Shown in pieces: positions 45,710-55,398 of a stretch of DNA of 64,000 bases. The translations under genes and the position numbers were made by a program. Source of the stretch: Salinivibrio kushneri (GTDB lineage Bacteria; Pseudomonadota; Gammaproteobacteria; Enterobacterales; Vibrionaceae); the NCBI RefSeq assembly GCF_027286325.1, contig NZ_CP114588.1, positions 806,001 to 870,000 of the forward strand, given 5' to 3'. Under the pieces are notes generated by a model, which saw only the letters and a list, made by a program, of their open reading frames with translations, searched no databases and was not told the origin of the DNA. Each line of letters opens with the position of its first letter. The stretch's first letter is position 1.

Positions 45710-47092
45710 TTGACTGATACCGCTTTTTCCTCGCTTGCGTTACCCGCTGATTTACTCGATAACTTAGCAACCTTGGGTTATACGCACATGACGCCCATTC
45801 AGGCGCAGAGCTTACCGTCTGTGCTCAGTGGGAAAGATATTATTGCCCAAGCAAAAACCGGCTCGGGGAAAACGGCGGCGTTTAGCCTGGGCGTGTTAGC
45901 CAAACTGAACGTAAAACGCTTTCGCGTGCAATCTTTGGTGCTGTGTCCAACCCGTGAGCTGGCCGAGCAAGTGGCGGTTGAGATGCGTAAGTTGGCGCGT
46001 GGTCGTCATAATGTCAAAGTACTGACGCTGTGCGGTGGAGTATCGATTGGCCCACAAATTGGATCACTGGAGCATGGTGCACACATTATTGTCGGCACTC
46101 CGGGGCGTGTGGATGACCATTTACGTAAGGGCACCTTGCGTCTCGATGACGTTGAGACGTTGGTGTTGGATGAAGCCGACCAGATGCTGGATATGGGCTT
46201 CCAAGATACCTTGGATGCTATCATTGCGCGTGTTCCTGCTCATCGCCAAACCTTGTTATTCAGCGCTACCTTCCCGCGCTCGATCAATGCGATTGCCCAG
46301 CGAGTGCTTAGCCACCCTGTCTCCGTTAAAGTGGATGAGGTGCAAACGCAAAGTACAATCACGCAACACGTTTATAAAGTCGATGACAACAAGCAGCGTT
46401 ATCAAGCGTTAAAGTTACTTTTATTGCACTTTCAGCCGCAAAGCTGCGTGGTGTTTTGTACAACCAAAGCTCAAACCCAACAAGTTTGCGATAACCTAGA
46501 AGACGATGGTTTTAGCGCTGTTGCCTTGCATGGTGATATTGAACAGCGTGGCCGTGAGCGCACTTTGGTAAAATTTGCCAACAAAAGTGCGTCCGTGCTG
46601 GTGGCCACTGATGTGGCCGCGCGAGGCTTAGACATTGATGACATGGATATGGTGATCAACTATCAACTCGCCCACGATCCGCAAACTCATGTACACCGCG
46701 TCGGCCGTACCGGTCGCGCTGGCAAAAAAGGGGTGGCGTGTTCGCTATATAACGATGCCGAGCACTATAAGCTGGCGATGATTGGCGATCAGTATGACCG
46801 CGATTTTCTCCCTGAAGCCCTGCCGTCGCAAGATTTGCTCGACACCGTACCCTATCAGCCTGAGATGGTAACCTTGATGGTTGACTCAGGTAAAAAACAA
46901 AAAGTACGCGCGGGTGATATTTTGGGCGCGCTGACGGGCCAAGCGGGCATTGACGGTAAGCAGGTGGGTAAAATCAATGTGCTCGACAATGTGGCGTTTA
47001 TTGCTGTGTCCCAATCCTGCGTTAAAGCCGCGTTGCGTAAGCTCAATGATGGAAAAGTGAAAGGACGCACTATTCGTGCCCGCCGGATTTAG
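45710..47092 (+). CDS. dbpA: ATP-dependent RNA helicase DbpA
   Basis: DEAD-box helicase acting on 23S rRNA hairpin 92 during 50S assembly; about 460 aa (E. coli DbpA 457). Q motif MTPIQAQSLP, motif I AKTGSGKT, Ia PTRELAEQ, Ib TPGR, II VLDEADQML, III SAT, and C-terminal motifs VATDVAARGLDI and HRVGRTGRAG; the last 75 residues (VTLMVDSGKKQKVRAGDILGALTG, GKINVLDNVAFIAV) form the DbpA RNA-binding domain. The start is unsettled: TTG here (GGA 8 nt upstream, product begins MTDTAFSSL) fits homologues; a GTG four codons earlier is possible. Confidence 0.93.
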   Translation: MTDTAFSSLALPADLLDNLATLGYTHMTPIQAQSLPSVLSGKDIIAQAKTGSGKTAAFSLGVLAKLNVKRFRVQSLVLCPTRELAEQVAVEMRKLARGRHNVKVLTLCGGVSIGPQIGSLEHGAHIIVGTPGRVDDHLRKGTLRLDDVETLVLDEADQMLDMGFQDTLDAIIARVPAHRQTLLFSATFPRSINAIAQRVLSHPVSVKVDEVQTQSTITQHVYKVDDNKQRYQALKLLLLHFQPQSCVVFCTTKAQTQQVCDNLEDDGFSAVALHGDIEQRGRERTLVKFANKSASVLVATDVAARGLDIDDMDMVINYQLAHDPQTHVHRVGRTGRAGKKGVACSLYNDAEHYKLAMIGDQYDRDFLPEALPSQDLLDTVPYQPEMVTLMVDSGKKQKVRAGDILGALTGQAGIDGKQVGKINVLDNVAFIAVSQSCVKAALRKLNDGKVKGRTIRARRI

Positions 47093-47131
47093 TTTGTAAG
47101 AACGCATCAAAGACATAACCAAGGAATAAGC

Positions 47132-47956
47132 ATGACGAACAAGGATGTTGTTCTCGTCTTAAAAAACCTAGCTCAAATGGGTGAGGCGTCGGTCTATCGT
47201 TCAATGTATCAAGGTCGGGCTTGTATCACCAAAACTCATGCAACGTCAGTTGAGCGGGACTTTTACCTATCCGTTGCGCCTTATATCAACGAAGTCGGTG
47301 TGAACACACCTGCCTTGTTCGAGGTGAGTGAGAAGATTCTCTGTATGGAATGCATTCCCCATGCGGTTTCGATAGAAGAACTTGCGCAAGATACAAATAC
47401 GTTTGAGCAATTAGCTCGCTTACATGGTATCGAGCTACCTATCCAGCCACACTTCAAACACCACCAATGGTCTTTACCGCAAACTCAATCCGCGCTTGAA
47501 CAGCTCAGCCTAACACCCGAGCTTGAAAGTATGCTGTATCAGTTACAACAGCGCAGCGATGTATTGTTCACGCCCCGTTGTGTACTCTCTGGTGATACTA
47601 ATCCGGGCAATTGGGGAAGACGTGAAGACGGTACATTAGTGCTGTTTGATTGGGAGCGCTTTGGGCAAGGTTCACCAGCGATTGATTTAGCTCCTTTGGT
47701 CACGGGAATGGGAGATAAATCAGCCTATCAAGCGATTATCGCTCGTTACAAAGCAGCAAATCCGAGTGTGGATAGTCATTCACTGTTTGTTGAGCTTGTC
47801 TTGGCAAAAGCATGGATAGTTATAGAGGTCGTGAACCTATTGACCCAGCGTGGCACACCCAATCGAGACCGCTATTTGAATTGGTATAAATCAGTCTTAC
47901 CGCAGTGGTTGCCTCACGCTTTCAGATGGGCATCACTTGCGGAGTCCCTAAGTTAA
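47132..47956 (+). CDS. APH/choline-kinase-like phosphotransferase
   Basis: Protein-kinase-fold small-molecule kinase, 274 aa. Catalytic loop CVLSGDTNPGNWGRREDGTL (Brenner-type motif with Asp and Asn, here Ser-Gly-Asp instead of His-x-Asp), then the metal Asp in VLFDWERFGQGSPAIDLAPL. N-terminal lysine-containing strand RACITKTHATSVERD. Family members phosphorylate aminoglycosides, choline or thiamine; which one applies is not visible, and no thiamine or choline genes are adjacent. AAGGAATA ribosome site before ATG; 39 bp after dbpA. Confidence 0.75.
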   Translation: MTNKDVVLVLKNLAQMGEASVYRSMYQGRACITKTHATSVERDFYLSVAPYINEVGVNTPALFEVSEKILCMECIPHAVSIEELAQDTNTFEQLARLHGIELPIQPHFKHHQWSLPQTQSALEQLSLTPELESMLYQLQQRSDVLFTPRCVLSGDTNPGNWGRREDGTLVLFDWERFGQGSPAIDLAPLVTGMGDKSAYQAIIARYKAANPSVDSHSLFVELVLAKAWIVIEVVNLLTQRGTPNRDRYLNWYKSVLPQWLPHAFRWASLAESLS

Positions 47957-48035
47957 TCTACTCTATTTCAATCGCTTAATGATAAGCGCTGCATCATACC
48001 CCGTTGGTATTGTGCGTGTTGGCATGGAGTCATAG

Positions 48036-48530
48036 ATGAAAAAATATTTTGAGAACTTAGCCAAAGCCTTGCTGGGTCAACCGTTTGGTAGCCTTAGCTC
48101 GGGAGAAAAGAAAGTTATTGAAAGTATTGCTAACAACACGTCTGTCTCTGAGAACGTCAACAAGTCCTTCCACGAAAGCCTGACCACTGGGCAAATGGTG
48201 GCGGACAAAATTGCCTCATTTGGTGGCTCTTGGTCATTTATCGGACTTTTCTTCGCATTCATCATTGGTTGGATTGCCGTGAATACGGTTTGGTTAGTGG
48301 GAGACGCGTCATTCGATCCCTATCCCTTTATTTTGCTGAACCTTGGGTTATCCAGTCTGGCGGCTTTCCAAGCGCCGATCATCATGATGTCGCAAAACCG
48401 CCAAGCGGCAAAAGATAGGATGGAGCAAAAAGCCACCTACGAAATCAATCTAAAACTCGAGCTTGAACTAATGCGCCTGCACGACAAATTTGATGCCCTG
48501 CAGGCGCGGGTAGATAAAGATACGAACTAG
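48036..48530 (+). CDS. DUF1003 membrane protein
   Basis: 164-aa inner-membrane protein of the DUF1003 family. Two membrane segments (about 69-90, FIGLFFAFIIGWIAVNTVWLV, and 97-118, PFILLNLGLSSLAAFQAPIIM) preceded by the family motif DKIASFGGSWSFI and followed by MMSQNRQAAKDRMEQKATYEINLKLELEL, a cytoplasmic coiled helix. Function unknown. GGAG ribosome site upstream; stand-alone gene. Confidence 0.85.
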   Translation: MKKYFENLAKALLGQPFGSLSSGEKKVIESIANNTSVSENVNKSFHESLTTGQMVADKIASFGGSWSFIGLFFAFIIGWIAVNTVWLVGDASFDPYPFILLNLGLSSLAAFQAPIIMMSQNRQAAKDRMEQKATYEINLKLELELMRLHDKFDALQARVDKDTN

Positions 48531-48557
48531 TGTATTGATACTCTTTTGTGCGTTTGA

Positions 48558-50102
48558 TCAATCTGTTGCGTGCTCGGTCGCTTGCGTTGTACTGCTTTTC
48601 TTACCTCGTTTCTTATCCCAGACGGCGATAAAGACAGGCAGTAACAAAGCGAGTAGTGCTAACAGCATGATGGTAAGTGTTAGTGGCCTTTCCCATAGGA
48701 AAGCATAGCTACCATCGGTCAGTGTCAGTGTACGGCTAAGATTTTTCTCCAATATATCGCCTAGGATAAACCCTAAAAGCATGGGAGCCATTGGAAAGTC
48801 TAGCAGTTTCAAAAAAGTGGCGATGATAGTGATGACGACCATCATTTGGATATCGAAGGCGTTAAAACTGACTAGGTAAACGCCCGTAATGGAGAAAAAC
48901 AATATCAATGGGATTAAAATGGGGCGCGGGATCACCAACAGACGGGAGATGTAAGGGATCAGCGGTAGGTTGAGAATTAACAAAACCAGATTACCGAAGT
49001 ACATCGAGATAATCACGGACCAGAACACATCAGGATTGTCGATAAAAAGACGTGGCCCTGGCTGAATGCCATAAGCGATTAGTGCCCCGAGCATAATGGC
49101 GGTTGTGCCGGATCCAGGAATACCAAGCGTCAGTAAAGGAACAAATGATCCTGTCGATGCGGCATTGTTAGCAGACTCTGGGGCGGCAAGCCCACGCAAT
49201 GCTCCGCGTCCAAATTTTTCTTTAATTGCTTTAGGCGCAAAGTTCCGTTCCATACCATAACTTAAAAAGGCGGCAATCGTTGCGCCTGCGCCGGGTAATA
49301 CGCCAACAAGAAAGCCAAAAAAGGATGAACGCCCGACGGTCGGGGCGACGTGTTTTATTTCTTCTTTGCTTAGCTTCATGCTGCCGAGGGAAGTCATATC
49401 GATCTGCGCGTCTTTTTCTTTGTGCTCGCCTCGCAGTACCGTCATCACAACTTCCGTTAATGCAAAGGTTGCCATTGCCAGTAATAAGAAGCTGATACCA
49501 TCGATTAAATCGACATTTCCAAAGGTAAATCGTGGGCTGCCTGACATCACATCAATGCCAACCGTCGCGATCATCAGGCCAAAGACAGTCATCATCATGG
49601 CTTTAAGCACACGCCCTTTACCGGAAAATGCAGCCACAGCAGTGAGCCCCAGGACCATAAGTGCAAAGTAGTCACTGGATTGAAAACTCAAAGAAACTTT
49701 TGCTAGCGCAGGCGCGGCAAAAAGTAAGATGATGGCGCCGATCGTGCCACCGGTAAAAGAGGAATAGGCGGCAAGCGCCAAAGCTTTTCCAGCTTGTTTT
49801 TGTTGCGCCAATGGATAACCGTCAAACGCAGTTACAACGGTACTGGCACATCCCGGAGCATTGATAAGAATGGAAGACGTGGAACCACCAAACACGGCCC
49901 CGTAGTAAACGCCAGCCATCAGAATTATACCGGATGATGGGTCGAGCCCATAAGTGATCGGGATCATTAGAGCAATCGCTGAAATGGGGCCGAGTCCGGG
50001 TAACATCCCTATAAAGGTGCCGGCAAAGCAGCCAACAATGACCATGAGTAGGTTGAAGGGCATGATAGCAGTACCAAGCCCAGACAAAATTCCATCAAAC
50101 AT
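48558..50102 (-). CDS. tctA: Tripartite tricarboxylate transporter large permease TctA
   Basis: Large inner-membrane subunit of a TTT-family transporter, 514 aa with about 11-12 helices. Hallmarks: GMLPGLGPISAIALMIPITYGL (about 33-54), GGSTSSILINAPGCASTVVTAFDGYPLAQQ, and the second GVLPGAGATIAAFLSYGMER repeat, plus APESANNAASTGSFVPLLTLGIPG. Imports citrate or related di/tricarboxylates with the TctC binding protein. Starts 3 bp after tctB with AGGAGG upstream. Last gene of tctCBA. Confidence 0.93.
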   Translation of the reverse strand: MFDGILSGLGTAIMPFNLLMVIVGCFAGTFIGMLPGLGPISAIALMIPITYGLDPSSGIILMAGVYYGAVFGGSTSSILINAPGCASTVVTAFDGYPLAQQKQAGKALALAAYSSFTGGTIGAIILLFAAPALAKVSLSFQSSDYFALMVLGLTAVAAFSGKGRVLKAMMMTVFGLMIATVGIDVMSGSPRFTFGNVDLIDGISFLLLAMATFALTEVVMTVLRGEHKEKDAQIDMTSLGSMKLSKEEIKHVAPTVGRSSFFGFLVGVLPGAGATIAAFLSYGMERNFAPKAIKEKFGRGALRGLAAPESANNAASTGSFVPLLTLGIPGSGTTAIMLGALIAYGIQPGPRLFIDNPDVFWSVIISMYFGNLVLLILNLPLIPYISRLLVIPRPILIPLILFFSITGVYLVSFNAFDIQMMVVITIIATFLKLLDFPMAPMLLGFILGDILEKNLSRTLTLTDGSYAFLWERPLTLTIMLLALLALLLPVFIAVWDKKRGKKSSTTQATEHATD

Positions 50103-50105
50103 CGC

Positions 50106-50579
50106 TTACCCTCCTTGTGCTAGGCGAAAAAGTTGACCGGGTGCTAGATAGATATCGAGCGTTTGGGTCAATAAAAACCAGAAGCTGATGGCAAAAGGGA
50201 CGGAGGCCAAGAGAATGACTTTGGGGCGCCGCTCGCCAAGCAACCAATAACCGCCAGCAAGAAACAGCGCGGTAGATACCAAAAAGCCGACCCATTTCAG
50301 CGCTAGAGAAAACGCGACCATCAATAATAAAAGTTTGCCCATGAGCCAAAAATCGTAGCCGGCTAATGAAAGCCTTGAGTGTCGACTTTTTGTGGCGGTG
50401 AGCAACTGCAGTAGCGCGAGCACACCCCCTAATACGGCAAGAAAGTTGGGGAGGGTACGGGCATGAAAGGGCTGAAACTCATCGCCAGGAATAAGTGCGA
50501 TTTGATTAGCGTAATAACCGTAAGCAAGCGAAAAGCTCAGAAATATCAGGCCGCCGATATGGTCTTTGGTTATCGTCAT
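50106..50579 (-). CDS. tctB: Tripartite tricarboxylate transporter small subunit TctB
   Basis: Small membrane subunit, 157 aa, four hydrophobic segments as usual for TctB (GGLIFLSFSLAYGYYANQIAL, LLLLMVAFSLALKWVGFLVSTALFLAGGYWLLG, and a C-terminal one). Conserved GDEFQPFHARTLPNFLAV near the N terminus. ATG with GAGGGA upstream chosen; the longer frame adds 19 poorly conserved residues. Between tctC and tctA. Confidence 0.88.
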   Translation of the reverse strand: MTITKDHIGGLIFLSFSLAYGYYANQIALIPGDEFQPFHARTLPNFLAVLGGVLALLQLLTATKSRHSRLSLAGYDFWLMGKLLLLMVAFSLALKWVGFLVSTALFLAGGYWLLGERRPKVILLASVPFAISFWFLLTQTLDIYLAPGQLFRLAQGG

Positions 50580-50657
50580 TGGAGTTCCCTCTCTAGATGA
50601 ACCAATAAAATGGAGAAGCAGCGCGCCAAGAAGCATGGCGACGCTGCGGTAAGGCGA

Positions 50658-51635
50658 TTACATGAAACCAAGTTCAGTCATCAAGGCGCCGATTTCTTTT
50701 TCTTGTTGTTCAAGAAAGTGCATGAATTCGTCGCCAGGCTTATAGATTTCGGTCCAGCCGTAGCGATCGCGCACGGATTTCCATTCAGGTGTGTCATACA
50801 TCTCACCCAGTACTTGTGCATACTCTTCCGCACGTGCTTGACTGATTTCTGGGGAGCCAAAAAAGCCACGCCAATTTACAAACGTCGCGTCGTAGCCAAG
50901 CTCTTTGAGGGTGGGAACATCGGATGCAACGGGAGAGCGCTCTTCTCCTGTCATCGCCAGGATGCGAACTTCGCCTGCTTCTGCAAGGGTCAACGCTTCA
51001 CTCAAACCGGTTGATAGCACCTGTGTTTCGCCTGATAGCAACCCTGCCATGGCTTTTCCTCCGGCATCGTAAGCGAGGTATTTTACTTGTCGTGGGTCGC
51101 CGCCACCTGCTTTAAATGCGAGCGCTGCTACTAAGTGATCCATACTGCCGCGCGCTGATCCACCGGCAACAGAAACGGAACGAGGATCTTTATTGTATTG
51201 TTCCACAAGATCGGTAAAGCTTTGGTATTTCGAGTTTTTTGGTACAACGAACGCTGCATAATCACCAATAGTGGCTGCTACTGGGGTTAAATCACGAAAC
51301 GATTGGGGAAAAACTTTGGCAAGAGAGCGGATCACAATCGGTGTGGAGTTAACCATTAACGTGTCGGTAGATTGCTCAGCGGTTTGGATCAGGTACGCAA
51401 TGGCCTTACCTCCGCCACCGCCGGACATGTTTTCGTACGAAACCTGCTCGACAAGCTCAGATTTAGAAAGAACTTCCCCGACCCCGCGTGCTGTGCTGTC
51501 CCAACCACCACCAGCGCCGCCTGGTACCAGAAAATGAATGTTGTCGACGCTCGCTTGGACGTTAATGCTTAGCGCGGCTGCTATCACACCTGCGACAATG
51601 GCTGTTGATTTACCTTTTCGATATTGCTTGAACAT
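50658..51635 (-). CDS. tctC: Tripartite tricarboxylate transporter binding protein TctC
   Basis: Periplasmic Bug-family receptor, 325 aa, with signal TAIVAGVIAAALSINVQA. Typical positions: IHFLVPGGAGGGWDSTARGV (ligand carboxylate loop), VSYENMSGGGGGKAIAYL, SVAGGSARGSMDHLVAA, and LAYDAGGKAMAGLLSGETQV. Delivers the tricarboxylate to TctAB. GAGGAA ribosome site before the ATG. First gene of tctCBA and divergent from the sensor kinase that probably controls it. Confidence 0.92.
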   Translation of the reverse strand: MFKQYRKGKSTAIVAGVIAAALSINVQASVDNIHFLVPGGAGGGWDSTARGVGEVLSKSELVEQVSYENMSGGGGGKAIAYLIQTAEQSTDTLMVNSTPIVIRSLAKVFPQSFRDLTPVAATIGDYAAFVVPKNSKYQSFTDLVEQYNKDPRSVSVAGGSARGSMDHLVAALAFKAGGGDPRQVKYLAYDAGGKAMAGLLSGETQVLSTGLSEALTLAEAGEVRILAMTGEERSPVASDVPTLKELGYDATFVNWRGFFGSPEISQARAEEYAQVLGEMYDTPEWKSVRDRYGWTEIYKPGDEFMHFLEQQEKEIGALMTELGFM

Positions 51636-51829
51636 TGTGCTTCCTCATGTATTGATTGCTTCCTCATGAGGACTCTAATGCTGTTTTTGAGTGTTTTATA
51701 TATTGTAAAAATAATGTGAATAAAAAATATTTTGGTGGTTTTGTTCATAATGTTCACTGCAATAAAAGCATAACGCAGATAAACTAACTGAACGTGAGAA
51801 TGCTTGGGTGAAAGGAGCTCGCCACCACA
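51636..51829. promoter_or_regulatory. Divergent control region tctCBA / citA-type kinase
   Basis: AT-rich 194-bp spacer. It contains the direct repeat TGTTCA-TAA-TGTTCA (51742-51756) and, about 25 bp to the left, an inverted half TGTGAA (51715-51720). Repeats with 9-bp period are what a CitB/DcuR-type response regulator dimer could bind; no consensus is established for this protein. Confidence 0.5.
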
Positions 51830-53503
51830 ATGCGTCAGTTTCTCTCATTGCGTCGCTTAAAGCTAAAGCAACGCATGATATTGATTTTAGGTGTTATTGC
51901 CATTCTGCAAACAGGGACGCTCGGCTATTTTGCTATCAATTACCTCGATAGAGTGCTCAATGAGCAAATTGGTCAGCAAGCGATGCGGGTCGCGATGACG
52001 ATCGCGGCGATGCCTGATGTGGTTGAGGCCGTATCAGAAGAGAACTCAACATTTCTGCAACCTTTGAGTGTTTCTCTCGCGCGTTCTGCACAAGCACGGT
52101 TTGTCGTGTTTGGCAATGAAGCGGGGATTCGGCTCGCTCATCCTTTACCTGACCGTCTAGGGAAATCGATGGCCGATGATGACGGAGATACCAATGCCCC
52201 TGCGCTGATTCATGGTCAAGCGTACATTGCACAAGCCGAGGGCAGTGTGGGTTGGTCTGTACGTGGAAAAGCGCCTATTTTCAGTCCTGACGGAACATCG
52301 ATTGTCGGCATTGTCTCTGTAGGATACTTACTAGATACTGTTGATGCGATCGTCATACATCATACCAGTACGATGTTCTTTGCCATCCTCGCGGCCTTTA
52401 TATTTAGTGTCATTACCGCGATCTTATTCGCTAATCATTTTCGTCGAGCGATTTTCAATCTTGAGCCTGAGCAAATCGCGCGTCTGTTTCAGGAGCGTAA
52501 TGTAACACTAGAAACTGTTCGCGAGGGAATTGTTGCGATTAACCAATCTGGGTATATCACGACATTCAACCGTGCAGCCATAAAGACACTGGCGTTACCA
52601 GAAGACCAACCCTACATTGGTCGTCATATTACAGATGTATTACCCGACACCGGAATGGAGACTGTACTGGCGGAGGGAGAGCCTGATTTTGATCAAGAGA
52701 TTTGGCTTCATCATCACAATCTTATTGTTAACCGGATTCCACTGCGGCAAAACGGCATCATCACGGGGGTCGTGTCTAGCTTTCGGTTGAAAGACGAAGT
52801 GGATTTGGTGAGTCGCAAGCTGACGCGAATCAAACAGTATGCTGAATCCTTGCGCAGCCAAGCACATGAGTACAACAACAAATTACATACTCTTGCTGGA
52901 CTGATTCACATGGGAGCGACAAATGAGGCGCTGCGAATGATCGGTCAGGAAACCTCTGGCCACCAGTCTTTTATCCAGCGAGTGATGCAGGTTACTTCAG
53001 ATAGCATTTTGGCAGGATGTCTATTAGGTAAATACAATCGAGCGAAAGAATTAGGTTTACGGTTAACCGTTGATAAAGAGAGTCATATGCAAGACTTGCC
53101 AGTGGCTTTGCCGCGTGAGCAGCTGGTCAGTATTTTAGGTAACCTCGTTGATAACGCTCTAGAAGCAACGCTGGATCATTATGGACCCGGTGGCCAAGTG
53201 ACATTGAGCTTTTCTGACTACGGTAAAGAGCTTATTTTCGAAGTGAATGATCAGGGGGCAGGCCTATCTCATCAACAAGCGGAGACGATATTCACGCGTG
53301 GTTACACAACAAAAGAGACCGATGGTCATGGTATTGGCTTGGATTTAGTTCAGCGTCAAGTTGTACACCTAGGTGGTATAGTGACGGTTGAGCCGAATAT
53401 GCGTGATAAGCAAGGTACATTATCAGGAAGCCGCTTTACGGTTTATATACCTAAAGCTAAGTGGCAAGGGCTCGATCAACACCTATATCAGGACAACACA
53501 TGA
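51830..53503 (+). CDS. CitA/DcuS-family sensor histidine kinase
   Basis: Membrane sensor kinase, 557 aa. First helix (about 16-36), periplasmic Cache/PDC domain (about 40-175, with ARFVVFGNEAGIRLAHPLPDRLGKSM typical of citrate/dicarboxylate sensors), second helix (about 183-203), cytoplasmic PAS (about 225-320), SPOB_a-type dimer domain with phosphoacceptor His in QAHEYNNKLHTLAGLIHMG, and HATPase (NLVDNALEA, DQGAGLSH, TKETDGHGIGLDLV). Overlaps the regulator gene by ATGA. Expected to sense extracellular tricarboxylate and switch on tctCBA across the shared spacer. Confidence 0.92.
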   Translation: MRQFLSLRRLKLKQRMILILGVIAILQTGTLGYFAINYLDRVLNEQIGQQAMRVAMTIAAMPDVVEAVSEENSTFLQPLSVSLARSAQARFVVFGNEAGIRLAHPLPDRLGKSMADDDGDTNAPALIHGQAYIAQAEGSVGWSVRGKAPIFSPDGTSIVGIVSVGYLLDTVDAIVIHHTSTMFFAILAAFIFSVITAILFANHFRRAIFNLEPEQIARLFQERNVTLETVREGIVAINQSGYITTFNRAAIKTLALPEDQPYIGRHITDVLPDTGMETVLAEGEPDFDQEIWLHHHNLIVNRIPLRQNGIITGVVSSFRLKDEVDLVSRKLTRIKQYAESLRSQAHEYNNKLHTLAGLIHMGATNEALRMIGQETSGHQSFIQRVMQVTSDSILAGCLLGKYNRAKELGLRLTVDKESHMQDLPVALPREQLVSILGNLVDNALEATLDHYGPGGQVTLSFSDYGKELIFEVNDQGAGLSHQQAETIFTRGYTTKETDGHGIGLDLVQRQVVHLGGIVTVEPNMRDKQGTLSGSRFTVYIPKAKWQGLDQHLYQDNT

Positions 53504-54189
53504 CAGCATTAATCAGTATTGTCATAGCAGAAGACGATCCGAAAATTGCAGAGATTCAACGTCGCTTTATCGATAAAATCGAAGGGTTCGATGTAGTGGG
53601 GATTGCTCATGATTTGGATGATGCAAGAGACTTGCTTGATGTATTTCATCCTCAATTACTGCTTCTCGACAATCAGTTCCCCAAGGGCACAGGGCTAGAG
53701 TTACTGAGGGAGCTGCGTGCCAAGAGTGCCCATACAGATGTGATATTGGTGACGGCAGCTAAGGAAGTAGAGACCCTTCGCACCGCCATGCACAACGGTA
53801 TATTTGATTATATTTTAAAGCCTGTTGTTTTCGAGCGATTAAAAACGTCGTTAAACCAATACTCTACGCATGTTCAAAAGCTTGCTAATATGGATTCACT
53901 CATTCAAAGCCAAGTTGATGGGCTACTGGCGTCCGGTGTAAAGGGGAAGAGCGAACCTCATTCTCCGCGACTACCAAAAGGCATAGACGCGATTACATTA
54001 AATAAAATTCGTGAGGTATTAAGTGCTCCCACGATATCGCTCAATGCTGAGCAGGTTGGGCAGCAAATTGGCGCAAGCCGAACAACGGCGCGTCGCTACT
54101 TGGAATATATGGTCGGAAGGGATGAGCTTTGCGCTGAAGTGGCTTATGGTAGCGTTGGTCGCCCGGAACGACGCTACCACAAACCATAA
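53500..54189 (+). CDS. CitB/DcuR-family response regulator
   Basis: 229-aa two-component regulator. Receiver domain (about 5-120): acidic pair AEDDPK, phosphoacceptor Asp in LLLLDNQFPKGTG (about 55), Thr in LVTAAKEV, Lys in YILKPVVFERL. C-terminal helix-turn-helix of the CitB type (LSAPTISLNAEQVGQQIGASRTTARRYLEYMV). The ATG overlapping the kinase TGA, with AGGA 6 nt upstream, is chosen over an upstream in-frame start. Likely binds the tctC promoter region. Confidence 0.92.
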   Translation: MTALISIVIAEDDPKIAEIQRRFIDKIEGFDVVGIAHDLDDARDLLDVFHPQLLLLDNQFPKGTGLELLRELRAKSAHTDVILVTAAKEVETLRTAMHNGIFDYILKPVVFERLKTSLNQYSTHVQKLANMDSLIQSQVDGLLASGVKGKSEPHSPRLPKGIDAITLNKIREVLSAPTISLNAEQVGQQIGASRTTARRYLEYMVGRDELCAEVAYGSVGRPERRYHKP

Positions 54190-54203
54190 TGCTGTTATGC
54201 CTA

Positions 54204-55268
54204 TTACCCCAACAAGGTCTGCAAATCATGGGTTGCTTGGTCGAGATCCCCAATGTGCTCGCGTACCCAATCAGGGTTGTAATAGGTGTCTAGGTAGCGC
54301 TCGCCGCTGTCACACAGCAAGGTGACAATAGATCCTTTCTCGCCGTTGGCGCGCATTTCATTGGCCAGCATCAAAACGCCGTATAGGTTGGTACCGGTGG
54401 ACGCGCCGGCTTTGCGGCCAAGCTGGCTTTCTAGCCAATGAATGGTGGCGATACTGTGGGTATCCGGCACTGTGGTCATTCTATCAATCACGCCGGGAAT
54501 AAAGCTGGGCTCGACACGTGGTCGTCCAATCCCTTCAATGCGGCTGCTTTTATCGGTGGTCAGTGCACTGTCGCCGGTGAGGTAATAATCGTGAAACACC
54601 GAGTGCTCAGCATCTGCCACCATCAGCTGAGTCGGTTGGCAACGATAACGAATGTAGCGGCCAATGGTTGCTGAGGTGCCACCGGTGCCCGGACTCATCA
54701 CAATCCAGCGAGGGGTAGGGAAGCGCTCGTACTGCATTTGATCAAAAATGCGGTTGGCAATGTTGTTATTGCTCCGCCAGTCGGTCGCTCGCTCGGCATA
54801 GGTAAATTGGTCCATGTAATGGCCATTGAGCTCTTTAGCAAGGCGGCGAGACTCGGCATAGATCTGATCTGACCGCTCGACAAAGTGCGCTTCGCCGCCA
54901 TAGAAACGGATTTGCTCAATCTTCTTACACGCGGTGTTTTTGGGCACCACGGCAATAAAGCGCAAGCCAAGCAGACGGGCAAAATACGCTTCGGAAATAG
55001 CAGTACTGCCTGATGAGCTTTCAATAATGGTGGTGTGTTCATCAATCCAGCCATTACATAAGCCGTACAAAAACAAAGAACGCGCCAAGCGGTGCTTCAA
55101 GCTACCGGTTGGATGGGTGCTTTCGTCTTTGAGATAGATATCAATGTCCGTAAAGCTAGGGAGATCGAGTTTAATTAAATGGGTATCTGCAGAGCGTTTA
55201 AAGTCGGCTTCAATCAGGCGAATCGCATTACCGACCCAAGTATGGCAAGGATGTGAGGTTGTCATCAT
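54204..55268 (-). CDS. PLP-dependent L-cysteine desulfhydrase (Cds1-like)
   Basis: Fold-type II PLP enzyme of the cysteine synthase superfamily, 354 aa. PLP-lysine in [18 protein letters not shown] (about 52-69), [17 protein letters not shown] phosphate/substrate loop, [16 protein letters not shown], and a C-terminal [19 protein letters not shown]. The length and end match Mycobacterium Cds1-type proteins that degrade cysteine to pyruvate, ammonia and sulfide rather than making it. The divergent DecR-like regulator, known in E. coli to turn on cysteine detoxification, supports this. Cysteine synthase activity cannot be excluded. GGAG ribosome site before ATG. Confidence 0.85.
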   Translation of the reverse strand: MMTTSHPCHTWVGNAIRLIEADFKRSADTHLIKLDLPSFTDIDIYLKDESTHPTGSLKHRLARSLFLYGLCNGWIDEHTTIIESSSGSTAISEAYFARLLGLRFIAVVPKNTACKKIEQIRFYGGEAHFVERSDQIYAESRRLAKELNGHYMDQFTYAERATDWRSNNNIANRIFDQMQYERFPTPRWIVMSPGTGGTSATIGRYIRYRCQPTQLMVADAEHSVFHDYYLTGDSALTTDKSSRIEGIGRPRVEPSFIPGVIDRMTTVPDTHSIATIHWLESQLGRKAGASTGTNLYGVLMLANEMRANGEKGSIVTLLCDSGERYLDTYYNPDWVREHIGDLDQATHDLQTLLG

Positions 55269-55398
55269 GCATCTCCGAATACGTAATTAGCACCAGTTTA
55301 CGTAAAGAGTGGGATAAAAACCTTGCTATTTTTGCTCTATAATGACGCCAAAAGAGAAAAATAAACTCCTATATAACACTTAATGGAAATAGATTTTC
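55269..55398. promoter_or_regulatory. Divergent promoter region cds1-like / decR
   Basis: 130 bp with TATAAT at 55338-55343 (plus strand) and A-rich tracts GGATAAAAACC and GAGAAAAATAAAC that resemble the A-rich motif reported for DecR/CyuR. Exact sites not assigned. Confidence 0.4.
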
